Shown here in pieces: positions 7,834 to 16,061 of a DNA stretch of 35,384 bases. The translations under genes were made by a program, and so were the position numbers. The stretch comes from Bacteroidota bacterium. GTDB lineage: Bacteria; Bacteroidota; Bacteroidia; NS11-12g; UBA955. Every line of letters begins with the position of its first letter. Positions within the stretch are counted from its first letter, which is position 1. The stretch lies in the NCBI GenBank assembly GCA_947496065.1, contig CANMBF010000002.1, positions 138,788-174,171 of the forward strand. The letters run 5' to 3'. The notes beneath the pieces are model-generated. The model was not told where the DNA came from. It searched no databases and saw nothing but the letters and a program-made list of their open reading frames with translations.

Positions 7834-8928
7834 CTAACGCACCGTCTTCCTTCTATTCTTAATATAATCTTCAAAAATATAATCGCCCAAACCGTTCAAT
7901 GAGCTGTAAAAAGCTTTGCCATTATTGGTGCGTGTAAACTCCTCTACAAACTTCACCAACCAAGGATCTTTGGCAATCATAAAAGTAGTAATCGGAATGT
8001 TCAACCTGCGGCATTGGGCCGCCATGGTTAAGGTCTTGTTCAATATTTTGCGGTCGAGGCCCCAACTGTTTTTATAATAGCGATTGCCTTCTCTTAAGCA
8101 GGTAGGCTTGCCATCGGTAATCATAAAAATTTGCTTGTTGGCGGTTTTTCTTCTGCGCAATAAATTCATGGCCAACTCCAAACCCGCATAGGTATTGGTG
8201 TGATAAGGTCCCACTTTTAAGAAAGGTAAATCCTTCACCTCGACAGGCCAAGCATCGTTGCCAAATACAATGATATCTAAAGTATCTTTCGGATAACGGG
8301 TTTTAATTAATTCGGCCAAAGCCATCGCTACTTTCTTAGCAGGTGTAATACGGTCTTCGCCATACAAAATCATACTGTGACTGATATCAATCATCAGCAC
8401 GGTGCTATTGTTACTTTTGTTTTCACGCTCGTTGATTTCGAGGTCATCGCTGGTCAAATTAAACTCTTCAATACCATGGTTAATTTGCGCATTGCGAATA
8501 GAGGCAGTGAAATTAATATTCTCCAAACTATCCCCATAGTCGTAGGGTTTGCTATCGCTGCTCAACTCATCGCCCTGACCAGAGACAGTGGTTTTGTGTT
8601 CCCCATTGTTGGCCTTTTTTAATTTACCAAATATCTCATCTAAACTTTGTTTGCGAATCACCTGACCGGTTTTATTGGTGACTTCAAAGTCGCCACTCTG
8701 TTCGTTTTCATTGAGGTAACCTTTGTCTTTTAAATCTTGTATAAAATCGCCCATGCCATATTCGCCATTGGTAATATGGTGTTGGTTGTCGAGTTGGTGC
8801 ATCCAATCGAGTGCTTCGCCCGCATCGCCATTAGTATACTGTAGCAATTGGGTGAAGATATCTAAGAGTTCATCGAACTTGTTTTTATCTTCTTCGGGCC
8901 TAAAATCGGTGAATACAAAATTTTGCAT
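7834..8928 (-). CDS. VWA domain protein (MIDAS-containing)
   Basis: The 364-residue product lacks a signal peptide and is likely cytoplasmic. The N-terminal half (about 1-165) is acidic and helical with no family I recognise. The C-terminal half is a von Willebrand A domain: the MIDAS motif DISHS at 181-185, a conserved Thr in HTNTYAGLELAM, and FMITDGKPTC with the third metal-site Asp. Similar proteins usually work with a MoxR-type AAA+ ATPase encoded next door, to insert metals or assemble complexes. No such ATPase is visible in this window; the upstream neighbour is an unknown secreted protein. An unusual set of GATAGTATC repeats lies in its upstream region. Confidence 0.85.
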   Translation of the reverse strand: MQNFVFTDFRPEEDKNKFDELLDIFTQLLQYTNGDAGEALDWMHQLDNQHHITNGEYGMGDFIQDLKDKGYLNENEQSGDFEVTNKTGQVIRKQSLDEIFGKLKKANNGEHKTTVSGQGDELSSDSKPYDYGDSLENINFTASIRNAQINHGIEEFNLTSDDLEINERENKSNNSTVLMIDISHSMILYGEDRITPAKKVAMALAELIKTRYPKDTLDIIVFGNDAWPVEVKDLPFLKVGPYHTNTYAGLELAMNLLRRRKTANKQIFMITDGKPTCLREGNRYYKNSWGLDRKILNKTLTMAAQCRRLNIPITTFMIAKDPWLVKFVEEFTRTNNGKAFYSSLNGLGDYIFEDYIKNRRKTVR

Positions 8929-8986
8929 TTTAATTATAACAAACGAACGGAAAAAAGGTTGGGAATGGATTTATTTTGAAATGTTT

Positions 8987-9032
8987 GATAGTATCATATG
9001 ATAGTATCAAAACTGGTTTATTTGATACTATC
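8987..9032. repeat. Three GATAGTATC repeats (two direct, one inverted) upstream of the VWA gene
   Basis: GATAGTATC occurs at 8987-8995 and 9000-9008, and its reverse complement GATACTATC at 9024-9032. The last two form a 13-bp inverted repeat with TGATAGTATCAAA / TTTGATACTATCA arms. No T-run follows, so it resembles an operator more than a terminator. Confidence 0.5.
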
Positions 9033-9109
9033 ACCAACCATCATTGATTAATTTCTTCATTTTTCGGATTGGATGAAAGGGTATTTTTAGTTTGACAATT
9101 AGAGCATTA

Positions 9110-10150
9110 TCAATGCGTCCATTGATAATAGTCCTCGAAGAACCAAAACAAAGTTGGCAATGTTTCCGTTTTACGAATAATATCAGCATCCACAGAGAAT
9201 TTTAAAATTTTAGGGGAATTCATAGCTTCCTTCAAATCGAAATTAAAAGTTTTAATTTTATTACTTGTTTTATCAAATGTAATGCTTGTAACCTTTTCTA
9301 AAAATTTTGGACTGCTTATGACTGTATCCTTCCCTATCGTTGGATTATTTACATCTGTCTGTAAAAATACTGTTAACTTTTCTTGGTATTTTAGTTGGAA
9401 ATCAAAATATGAAATATTTTTCTTTTGTTGCTGATCATAGATATTTGCATCAGTTGCATTTTTGTCTTCCCACCAAAAAGCTTCAAAATAAAATGAGCTT
9501 AAATTGAGTGAGCGACTCAATTTCTGAAACAACAAGGAATCTGAATGCGTTATATTTTTAAATAATTTAACATGGTTGAGTTCCCAATAATTGTCATCCC
9601 AGTCATCACTTCTAAACAATATCGTATTATCATTTTTTGAATAAAAAAAGAGAAGTTGAAGCCATTGATAATCTTCCTTACTTAATATCGCCTTTATATC
9701 ATTTACCGTCATCCAACAAAACGGTTGATTTCTTGTTGTAAAACCACCATAGGACGGCTGAAAAGTGATGGCAAGCGCAACAAAATGATTGCTCTCTGTT
9801 TCTTCAAACGGAGACGAACTAATTTCTTTACAAAACCAAAATTCATTCAATGCCTCAAATTTTAGCGGTACATTTATTATTGTATCCTTACCTTTTAAAT
9901 TGACTGTTTTTTCATTAGAACCTCTTAGCTTTAGGTAATCAAGACCGTAAGTTGAAACAAATGAATCATTCTTATAAGCCTTAATCTTCCCATCCAAAAC
10001 CAATTGATACAATTTCTTTTTAAGGCTAGTTTCCTTGGCCTTAAAATAAGCTTGCCATTGCGCCTCTGTGGGTATTGGTTTCTCAACTTGGGCTTGGGTA
10101 GTTGTAAAACAAACTACCAATAAAAGAAAGAGTATTGTTTTTAATTTCAT
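9110..10150 (-). CDS. Uncharacterised secreted protein
   Basis: The 346-residue product starts with a clear signal peptide (MKLKTILFLLLVVCFTTTQAQ, probable cleavage after AQA/Q near residue 20). The mature protein is rich in aromatic residues, with clusters such as EFWFCKE, WDDNYWELNHVKLF, SSFYFEAFWWEDKN and TLFWFFEDYYQW, and a probable folded core with two Cys. I do not recognise a domain. It starts 49 bp after the muramidase gene on the same strand and could share its transcript. Envelope or periplasmic location is inferred from the signal only. Confidence 0.7.
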   Translation of the reverse strand: MKLKTILFLLLVVCFTTTQAQVEKPIPTEAQWQAYFKAKETSLKKKLYQLVLDGKIKAYKNDSFVSTYGLDYLKLRGSNEKTVNLKGKDTIINVPLKFEALNEFWFCKEISSSPFEETESNHFVALAITFQPSYGGFTTRNQPFCWMTVNDIKAILSKEDYQWLQLLFFYSKNDNTILFRSDDWDDNYWELNHVKLFKNITHSDSLLFQKLSRSLNLSSFYFEAFWWEDKNATDANIYDQQQKKNISYFDFQLKYQEKLTVFLQTDVNNPTIGKDTVISSPKFLEKVTSITFDKTSNKIKTFNFDLKEAMNSPKILKFSVDADIIRKTETLPTLFWFFEDYYQWTH

Positions 10151-10199
10151 AATGGATAGGGGTTAAACGCAGTTATCTGCATTAAATTGTTTAGGTAAA

Positions 10200-11360
10200 T
10201 TATTCGTACAACAAATACTTCAGGCGCATTTGCTTATAGCTTGTTAAATCCTTTTGCCAACTTTGCTTGATATCTTTTAAAGTTTTGCCCGCTATAATTT
10301 GCAAACGCAATTGATTGGTGCCCGCCAAAATATCAAAGAAGTTGTTAAAAAACTTGGTCTTGTCGGCACTACTCCTATACATTAAAATGAGCCAATTTAA
10401 ATTCAAGGCCGAATCGTATCGGGCTTTCTCGTAACCATACCATGTTAAATCGAAGCCCACACACTCGAAGCCCATGAACTTGGGTTTCTCGGCCACGCCA
10501 GGGATACTGTAAGGCCGGTATTTTAAATTGCCCCAACCCAAATCAGGCGTGCCAAAACATTGGTAAGGTTTATCTGTACCTTGACCAATGCTCACCACCG
10601 TACCTTCGAACAAACCCAAGGAAGGATATAAATAAATAGACGATTGGGTTTGCAAATTGGGCGATGGTTTTATTGGCAATACATAAGGCATTATATGCGT
10701 ATAATTTTTACAAGAGATGATGGTTAAATCGCATTTCATTTTGCCTTTCAACCAACCTTCGCCATTGATCATTTTGGCGATTTCGCCAACTGTGCAACCG
10801 TGCACCAAAGGAATGGTGTGCATGCCTACAAAACTTCTAAAGGCTGTATCTAACACCGGACCATCAATGTAATGTCCATTCGGATTCGGTCGGTCTAGCA
10901 CCATCATTGGAATTTTATTTTCGGCACAAGCTTCCATCACATAATGCATGGTGCTGATGTAAGTATAGAATCGCACCCCCACATCCTGTATATCGAACAC
11001 CACTTGGTCGATGCCTTTTAAATCGTCGGCCGTTGGTTTTTTATGACTGCCGTACAAAGAAACTATTTTAATACCTGTTTTTTCGTCTTTGCCACTGCTA
11101 ACATGTGTGCCGGCACTGGCATTGCCTCTAAACCCATGCTCGGGTGCAAATATACATTGGATGATAACGCCTGCTTTTTGCAATGAATCTACCAAATGGG
11201 TTTTGCCAATGCTACTCGTTTGATTCACCACTAAAGCCACTATTTTCTTTTTTAATTGAGGCACATACTTATCGGTTTGAGCCGCGCCTATCATTATATT
11301 TTGCGCTTGACTGCTCAATGCTAAAAGTGTAAAAAAGAGGATGTATAATCGGCTTTGCAT
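10200..11360 (-). CDS. namZ: NamZ-like exo-beta-N-acetylmuramidase (DUF1343, GH171)
   Basis: The product (386 residues from the ATG at 11358-11360) has a signal peptide ending near SSQAQ. Family marks are VALVVNQTSSIG, FAPEHGFRG (with the Glu thought to act as catalytic acid in NamZ), VVFDIQDVGVRFYTYISTM, LDRPNPNG, GPVLD and SLGLFEGTVVSIGQGTDKP. DUF1343 enzymes remove terminal MurNAc from peptidoglycan fragments during cell-wall recycling; a related one is known from Tannerella forsythia. A possible in-frame TTG three codons upstream lies inside a candidate promoter, which supports the ATG. Length agrees with the family. Confidence 0.9.
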   Translation of the reverse strand: MQSRLYILFFTLLALSSQAQNIMIGAAQTDKYVPQLKKKIVALVVNQTSSIGKTHLVDSLQKAGVIIQCIFAPEHGFRGNASAGTHVSSGKDEKTGIKIVSLYGSHKKPTADDLKGIDQVVFDIQDVGVRFYTYISTMHYVMEACAENKIPMMVLDRPNPNGHYIDGPVLDTAFRSFVGMHTIPLVHGCTVGEIAKMINGEGWLKGKMKCDLTIISCKNYTHIMPYVLPIKPSPNLQTQSSIYLYPSLGLFEGTVVSIGQGTDKPYQCFGTPDLGWGNLKYRPYSIPGVAEKPKFMGFECVGFDLTWYGYEKARYDSALNLNWLILMYRSSADKTKFFNNFFDILAGTNQLRLQIIAGKTLKDIKQSWQKDLTSYKQMRLKYLLYE

Positions 11361-11366
11361 GCTTTG

Positions 11367-11395
11367 CAAATATAACTTTAAATAATAACATCAAA
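11367..11395 (-). promoter_or_regulatory. Candidate Bacteroidota promoter for the NamZ-like gene
   Basis: On the minus strand TTTG (11395-11392) is followed after 17 bp by TATATTTG (11374-11367), matching the -33 TTTG and -7 TAnnTTTG consensus. The transcript would start a few bases before the ATG, giving a very short leader. Confidence 0.4.
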
Positions 11396-11835
11396 TTGAC
11401 CTTCAAGTTTAATTGTGCTCAAGACCGTTTTGCGGGTTGAGTCCACGGACTCTTTCACGACGAAGGAGTAATGGTGTGAAATTTTTATTTTTCAGAGATG
11501 AAGGGTGAGCCTGCGCGAGAAGAAAAATGAAAATTTCTCATTCGTGGTGGGCTTTTACTCGCTTTGCTCATGAGAGCGCCTTCGGCTAAGTTTGCTTACT
11601 TTTTGCCCACCAAGTATTCGCTTTGATGCCTTAATTTTAAATTAAATTATCAAAAAACAAAAAGTAAGAAGAAGTGAAATCAATTGTCGAAGATTCTATG
11701 CAATTTCTTAAGCTCTAACATATTTTATAGCATATCAATAATTTCATTAGGATCAATTCTTAGTGAAATAAAAAAAACCGTTCCAATTGCTTGGAACGGT
11801 TTCTCATTTATTATTTACTTTTTAAAAAGCTGAAA
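11370..11835. other. Intergenic region with structured, non-coding sequence
   Basis: No open frame of note is seen. It holds GAGTCC-AC-GGACTC near 11440, a 7-bp inverted repeat GGTGGGC / GCCCACC framing 11546-11611, and CTTACTTTTTG / CAAAAAGTAAG further right. The block from about 11420 to 11615 is less AT-rich than its flanks, which suggests a dispersed intergenic repeat or a decayed gene. The dnaK terminator is at its right end. Confidence 0.4.
11769..11801 (-). terminator. Intrinsic terminator of dnaK
   Basis: AAACCGTTCCAA (11774-11785) and TTGGAACGGTTT (11790-11801) form a perfect 12-bp stem with loop TTGC. Read on the minus strand it ends in a T-run. Confidence 0.9.
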
Positions 11836-13746
11836 TTATTTCACTTCTTCGAAAGGCACGTCTTCAACATTGTTAGCATTGGCGTTGTCGCCTTCTGGCT
11901 GAGTAGCGCCTGAACCTGCATCGGCACCTTGCTGACTTTCTTGTTGCGCTTGGTAGATATCTTGACTAGCGGCTTCCCATGCTTTGTTCAATTCTTCTGA
12001 AGCACTATCACAACCTGCGATGTCTTTTGCACCATGCGCAGTTTTCAATTTCGCTAAAGCAGTTTCAATCGCTTCTTTTTTCTCTGCTGGCAATTTATCT
12101 CCGTAGTCTTTCAGATTTTTTTCTGAAGTGAATACTAAAGTATCTGCTGCATTTAATTTTTCGATTTCTTCTTTCGCTTTTTTATCAGACTCGGCATTGG
12201 CTTCAGCTTCGCGTTTCATTTTCTCGATTTCTTCTTTGCTCAATCCAGATGAACTTTCGATTCTGATTTTTTGCTCTTTGCCTGTGCCTTTATCTTTAGC
12301 ACTTACATTCAATATACCGTTGGCATCAATATCAAAGGTTACTTCGATTTGAGGCACACCGCGTTGTGCTGGTGGTATACCATCTAAGTTAAACATACCG
12401 ATGGTTCTGTTGTCTTTTGCCAATGGGCGCTCGCCTTGCAACACGTGCAATTGAACACTTGGTTGGTTATCGCTAGCAGTACTAAAGGTTTCACTTTTCT
12501 TAGTTGGAATGGTTGTGTTAGATTCAATTAATTTAGTTAATACACCACCATAGGTTTCGATACCTAAGCTCAATGGTGTTACATCTAATAACAACACATC
12601 TTTTACTTCGCCTGTTAATACACCACCTTGAATGGCTGCACCAATTGCAACAACCTCGTCTGGATTCACACCCTTTGAAGGGGCTTTACCAAAGAATTTT
12701 TCTACTGCTGCTTGCACTGCTGGTATACGTGTGCTACCACCTACTAATATTACTTCGTTGATATCGCTGGTACTTAAACCTGCATTTTTCAAAGCCGATT
12801 TACATGGCGCGATGGTTCTTTGCACTAAATCGTCAACCAATTGCTCGAATTTCGCACGGGTTAAACTTCTTACTAAGTGCTTAGGAATACCATCTACTGG
12901 CATAATGTACGGCAAGTTAATTTCTGAAGTGGTAGTGCTCGATAATTCAATCTTCGCTTTCTCTGCCCCTTCTTTCAAACGTTGCAAAGCCATTGGATCT
13001 TTTGAAATATCTAAGCCCCCATTTTCGTCTTTAAATTCTTGTACCAACCAATCGATGATTTTTTGATCGAAATCGTCACCGCCTAAGTGTGTATCACCAT
13101 CGGTAGATTTTACTTCGAATACACCATCGCCTAATTCTAATACTGACACGTCATGCGTACCACCACCACAGTCGAACACCACAATTTTCATTTCGGCATT
13201 CTTTTTATCTAATCCATAAGCCAAAGCTGCTGCTGTTGGCTCGTTGATAATTCTTCTTACAGTTAAACCTGCAATTTCACCGGCTTCTTTCGTCGCTTGT
13301 CTTTGTGCGTCGTTGAAGTAAGCAGGCACTGTAATTACAGCTTCTTTAACTTCATGACCCAAATAATCCTCTGCCGTTTTTTTCATTTTTTGCAGAACCA
13401 TGGCGCTAATTTCTTGTGGCGTATATAATCTGTCATCGATCTTAACACGTGGGGTATTGTTCTCGCCTTTCACCACTTCGTATGGTACACGACCAGTCTC
13501 TACAGTTACTTGATCGAATGTATTACCCATGAATCTTTTGATAGAAAAGATGGTATTACGCGGATTAGTAATGGCCTGACGTTTTGCAGGGTCACCAATT
13601 TTGCGTTCTCCATCCTTCATAAAACCAACAACCGAAGGCGTTGTTCTTTTGCCTTCGCTATTAGCGATTACCACTGGCTCATTACCTTCCATTACAGAAA
13701 CGCAACTGTTGGTAGTACCTAAATCTATTCCTATTATTTTACTCAT
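11836..13746 (-). CDS. dnaK: Molecular chaperone DnaK (Hsp70)
   Basis: The 636-residue product begins [18 protein letters not shown], the ATP-binding phosphate-1 loop, and contains [55 protein letters not shown] and [11 protein letters not shown] of the actin-like ATPase domain. The substrate-binding domain follows ([25 protein letters not shown]), then a helical lid and the acidic end [10 protein letters not shown]. The ATG at 13744-13746 is preferred over a TTG four codons upstream because homologues start [10 protein letters not shown]. No grpE or dnaJ is adjacent, and no CIRCE element is visible in the 124-bp upstream gap. It refolds proteins with DnaJ and GrpE in the cytoplasm. Confidence 0.97.
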   Translation of the reverse strand: MSKIIGIDLGTTNSCVSVMEGNEPVVIANSEGKRTTPSVVGFMKDGERKIGDPAKRQAITNPRNTIFSIKRFMGNTFDQVTVETGRVPYEVVKGENNTPRVKIDDRLYTPQEISAMVLQKMKKTAEDYLGHEVKEAVITVPAYFNDAQRQATKEAGEIAGLTVRRIINEPTAAALAYGLDKKNAEMKIVVFDCGGGTHDVSVLELGDGVFEVKSTDGDTHLGGDDFDQKIIDWLVQEFKDENGGLDISKDPMALQRLKEGAEKAKIELSSTTTSEINLPYIMPVDGIPKHLVRSLTRAKFEQLVDDLVQRTIAPCKSALKNAGLSTSDINEVILVGGSTRIPAVQAAVEKFFGKAPSKGVNPDEVVAIGAAIQGGVLTGEVKDVLLLDVTPLSLGIETYGGVLTKLIESNTTIPTKKSETFSTASDNQPSVQLHVLQGERPLAKDNRTIGMFNLDGIPPAQRGVPQIEVTFDIDANGILNVSAKDKGTGKEQKIRIESSSGLSKEEIEKMKREAEANAESDKKAKEEIEKLNAADTLVFTSEKNLKDYGDKLPAEKKEAIETALAKLKTAHGAKDIAGCDSASEELNKAWEAASQDIYQAQQESQQGADAGSGATQPEGDNANANNVEDVPFEEVK

Positions 13747-13870
13747 AATGTTGTTCAATTATTTTCTCTATTAGTATCAAATAAAATGCCATGGCCTTTG
13801 TTATGCCATTATCGAACTTTGTCACTGAAATTAGCGTAGATAATGACAGATAATACGTCAAAAAGGCATA

Positions 13871-14893
13871 CTAATCCTTCACAAAGCCCAACTTCTTATA
13901 GTCGGGTTGTCGGGTTAATTGATCGCGGGTATAAGGACCTATTCGGATGTTATTATAACGTGATATTCTACGTGCTGCAAACAAGCCCACGCCATTAACA
14001 ATATTGCTATAATCGGTTTGTTTTTGAACAATACCAATAGAAGGTTCGGCCACAGAGATGTAGTTATCAAATTCCAAATTGGCATTGCTTAATTCAAATC
14101 TGCAGGGCACTATTTTTCTAAAGACAGTGGTATCTAATTGCAAGCGAGCGAGCAGCGATTCATAAAAAAAATTACCATCGATTCCCACCGAAACACTTTC
14201 ATGCTCGTTGGCGTCGAAGACCCTATATTTATTAACCATGCGCAACTTCAGTGTTTTAAAAACCTTTAGGTTGGTGTCTTTTTTATTCACCTCTAAGTAA
14301 TTGAAATAAAAATAAGCATCGAATACTTTGGCATTGGTGGGTCCTTGAAATGAAACACGCAAAATACCCGGTGTAAATTCCATCTCCTTATTAAAAAAGG
14401 TCATGCCAATAGGTGCTAACAAAATGGTTGAGTCGGGCACATTGGTGATGGCTTGTACGACTTTTTTCTGAGAAGGCCTTTTTATTTCTAATCGGTAGTG
14501 GTAGAACTCATAAGGGTTTGCGGGATTATTAGCGTAAATTTTTTCTTTGGTGGCATACAAATAATTCACTGATGAATTAAAAATACCCGGTGCTTTGGGC
14601 AGATAATTAACTTTATAAAGTGGCAGGCTGCGACCCGTTTCTACTTCGATTAAGAAGGGTGCCAATGAATCAAAATAAAGCGAATCGGATTGTTGCGCAA
14701 CTTGGGTAACACTCGAATTTGGATTGGTGAACACCTTGTTAATTTTAATATATTGAGTGACTTGCGATGGATCTAATAAACCAAAAACCGCCATATTTTC
14801 TTCGTAGGGCCCAGTGATATTAATAGAATTGTCGCAAGCCGTAAAGTTAAAGCAGAATAAAACACCCGGTATTAGATAGCCAAAGTTTTTCAA
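13871..14893 (-). CDS. DUF4249-like lipoprotein, copy 1 of a tandem pair
   Basis: The 340-residue product starts at a TTG (no ATG available before the signal) and has a lipoprotein signal ending FNFTAC with lipid Cys20. Mature sequence includes MAVFGLLDPSQVTQYIKINKVFTNP, SLYFDSLAPFLIEVETGR and SIGIVQKQTDYSNIVNGVGLFAARR. The IKINK-type strand near the N-terminus and the NGVGLFAAR ending resemble DUF4249, a Bacteroidota family often found near TonB-dependent receptors; no receptor is seen here. It is clearly homologous to the next gene upstream (14986-16011), so the pair came from duplication. Probably anchored to the outer membrane; function unknown. Confidence 0.7.
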   Translation of the reverse strand: MKNFGYLIPGVLFCFNFTACDNSINITGPYEENMAVFGLLDPSQVTQYIKINKVFTNPNSSVTQVAQQSDSLYFDSLAPFLIEVETGRSLPLYKVNYLPKAPGIFNSSVNYLYATKEKIYANNPANPYEFYHYRLEIKRPSQKKVVQAITNVPDSTILLAPIGMTFFNKEMEFTPGILRVSFQGPTNAKVFDAYFYFNYLEVNKKDTNLKVFKTLKLRMVNKYRVFDANEHESVSVGIDGNFFYESLLARLQLDTTVFRKIVPCRFELSNANLEFDNYISVAEPSIGIVQKQTDYSNIVNGVGLFAARRISRYNNIRIGPYTRDQLTRQPDYKKLGFVKD

Positions 14894-14985
14894 AATTTAA
14901 AAGCGCGTGTGTGTCTCTTACAAAGATGCTTATTTTTTTGCAAATAATATTGGTGCTTATTTTACCAATTGGTTAAGCAGTCGCT

Positions 14986-16011
14986 TTATTTCACAAAGTT
15001 CAAAGCACGGAATTCGGTAGTCAAATACAAAGTCGACTGCGCCACAGTGCCCAACTGTAATTTGTTGTAGCTGGTAATTCTGCGCGAGGCGAATATCCCT
15101 AAACCATTCTTAATATTGGTATATTCAGTTTGCTTTTGTACAATACCAATCGAAGGTTCTGCTGATTGAATATAATTATCTAACTCCAAATTACCCACGG
15201 TTAATTCCATTCTGCAAGGCAACAATCTTCTGAAAACATTGGGATCGGATTGTATGCTTGCCTTGATTAAATCATAAAAAGTATTCGAGGCAATAGTGGT
15301 AGTTACTTGCTCACCGCCCAAATCATCTATGGTGCGAATATTATTAATTAAGCGCCAACGCACTGTTTTATTTACTTTCACATTGGTGTCTGTTTTATTA
15401 ATTTCTATGTAATTAAAAAGAAAATAAGCATCGGCCAATTTTGAATTGGTAGGCGAAAAATAAATGATTTTAAATGATTTATTGGGCACAAAATCAATGG
15501 ATGGGGTGATTTGAGAACGCACTGTCAGTGGCGATGTCAACAAGATAGAATCAGGACAATTACTTACAGCTGTAATTATTTTTTTGGTTGCAGGCAAGCT
15601 AAATTCTAAGCGGTAATGCAACAACTGAGACGTATTAAGTGGATTGCGAGAATAAATTTTTTCTTTGGTGGCGTATAAATAATTGGGAGAGGTAGCAAAT
15701 AGACCACTGTCTTTTAACAAGATATTGGCGCGCACTAATTTTATTTTGCGACCCGTCTCAATTTCTAAGAGTTGAGGGGTTAAACTATCAAAATAAAGTG
15801 AATCAGCCACTTTTGCCACATCTGTAGCAGAGGCATTGGGATTGGTAAACACTTTGTTGATTTTTATAAATTGAACCGATTGAGATGGATCTAACAGACC
15901 GTAAACAACCGCACTCTCTTGGTAATTGGCCAAAACATCAATATCATTTGAGCAGCCATAATTGGTAAAAACAACAAATAGTAAAGTTAAATAATAACAA
16001 CAAGTCTTCAT
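14986..16011 (-). CDS. DUF4249-like lipoprotein, copy 2 of a tandem pair
   Basis: The 341-residue product has an ATG start and a lipoprotein signal MKTCCYYLTLLFVVFTNYGC with lipid Cys20. It lines up along its whole length with the product of 13871-14893: AVVYGLLDPSQSVQFIKINKVFTNPNAS, LYFDSLTPQLLEIETGR, NYLYATKEKIYSRNPLN, RLLPCRMELTVGNLELDNYI, SIGIVQKQTEYTNIKNGLGIFASRR. The 92-bp gap between the two genes is compatible with one transcript. The sequences are related but far from identical, so the duplication is not recent. Function is unknown; the family assignment is by resemblance only. Confidence 0.7.
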   Translation of the reverse strand: MKTCCYYLTLLFVVFTNYGCSNDIDVLANYQESAVVYGLLDPSQSVQFIKINKVFTNPNASATDVAKVADSLYFDSLTPQLLEIETGRKIKLVRANILLKDSGLFATSPNYLYATKEKIYSRNPLNTSQLLHYRLEFSLPATKKIITAVSNCPDSILLTSPLTVRSQITPSIDFVPNKSFKIIYFSPTNSKLADAYFLFNYIEINKTDTNVKVNKTVRWRLINNIRTIDDLGGEQVTTTIASNTFYDLIKASIQSDPNVFRRLLPCRMELTVGNLELDNYIQSAEPSIGIVQKQTEYTNIKNGLGIFASRRITSYNKLQLGTVAQSTLYLTTEFRALNFVK

Positions 16012-16027
16012 TATATATAAATTTCGT

Positions 16028-16035
16028 TAATTTTG
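16028..16035 (+). promoter_or_regulatory. Candidate -7 promoter element for the LamG-like/coiled-coil gene
   Basis: TAATTTTG fits TAnnTTTG. Transcription would start near 16041, leaving about 20 nt before the ATG at 16062 but only about 9 nt before the ATG at 16050. No clear -33 TTTG is seen. Confidence 0.35.
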
Positions 16036-16061
16036 CTTTTTAATTCAAAATGCCTGCAAAG

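Noticed and set aside
8996-9033. 13-bp inverted repeat read as an intrinsic terminator for the secreted-protein gene
   Set aside because: No T-run follows the stem on the minus strand and the stem itself is AT-rich; an operator fits better.
12128-13722. Several open frames on the plus strand opposite dnaK
   Set aside because: They are antisense shadows of a highly conserved gene with no signal, start context or recognisable product.
13747-13758. TTG start four codons before the dnaK ATG
   Set aside because: DnaK proteins begin [10 protein letters not shown]; the extra MNNI is not expected.
13747-13870. CIRCE heat-shock operator upstream of dnaK
   Set aside because: No TTAGCACTC-N9-GAGTGCTAA or close variant is present; TGTCA/TGACA there is too short to support an operator.
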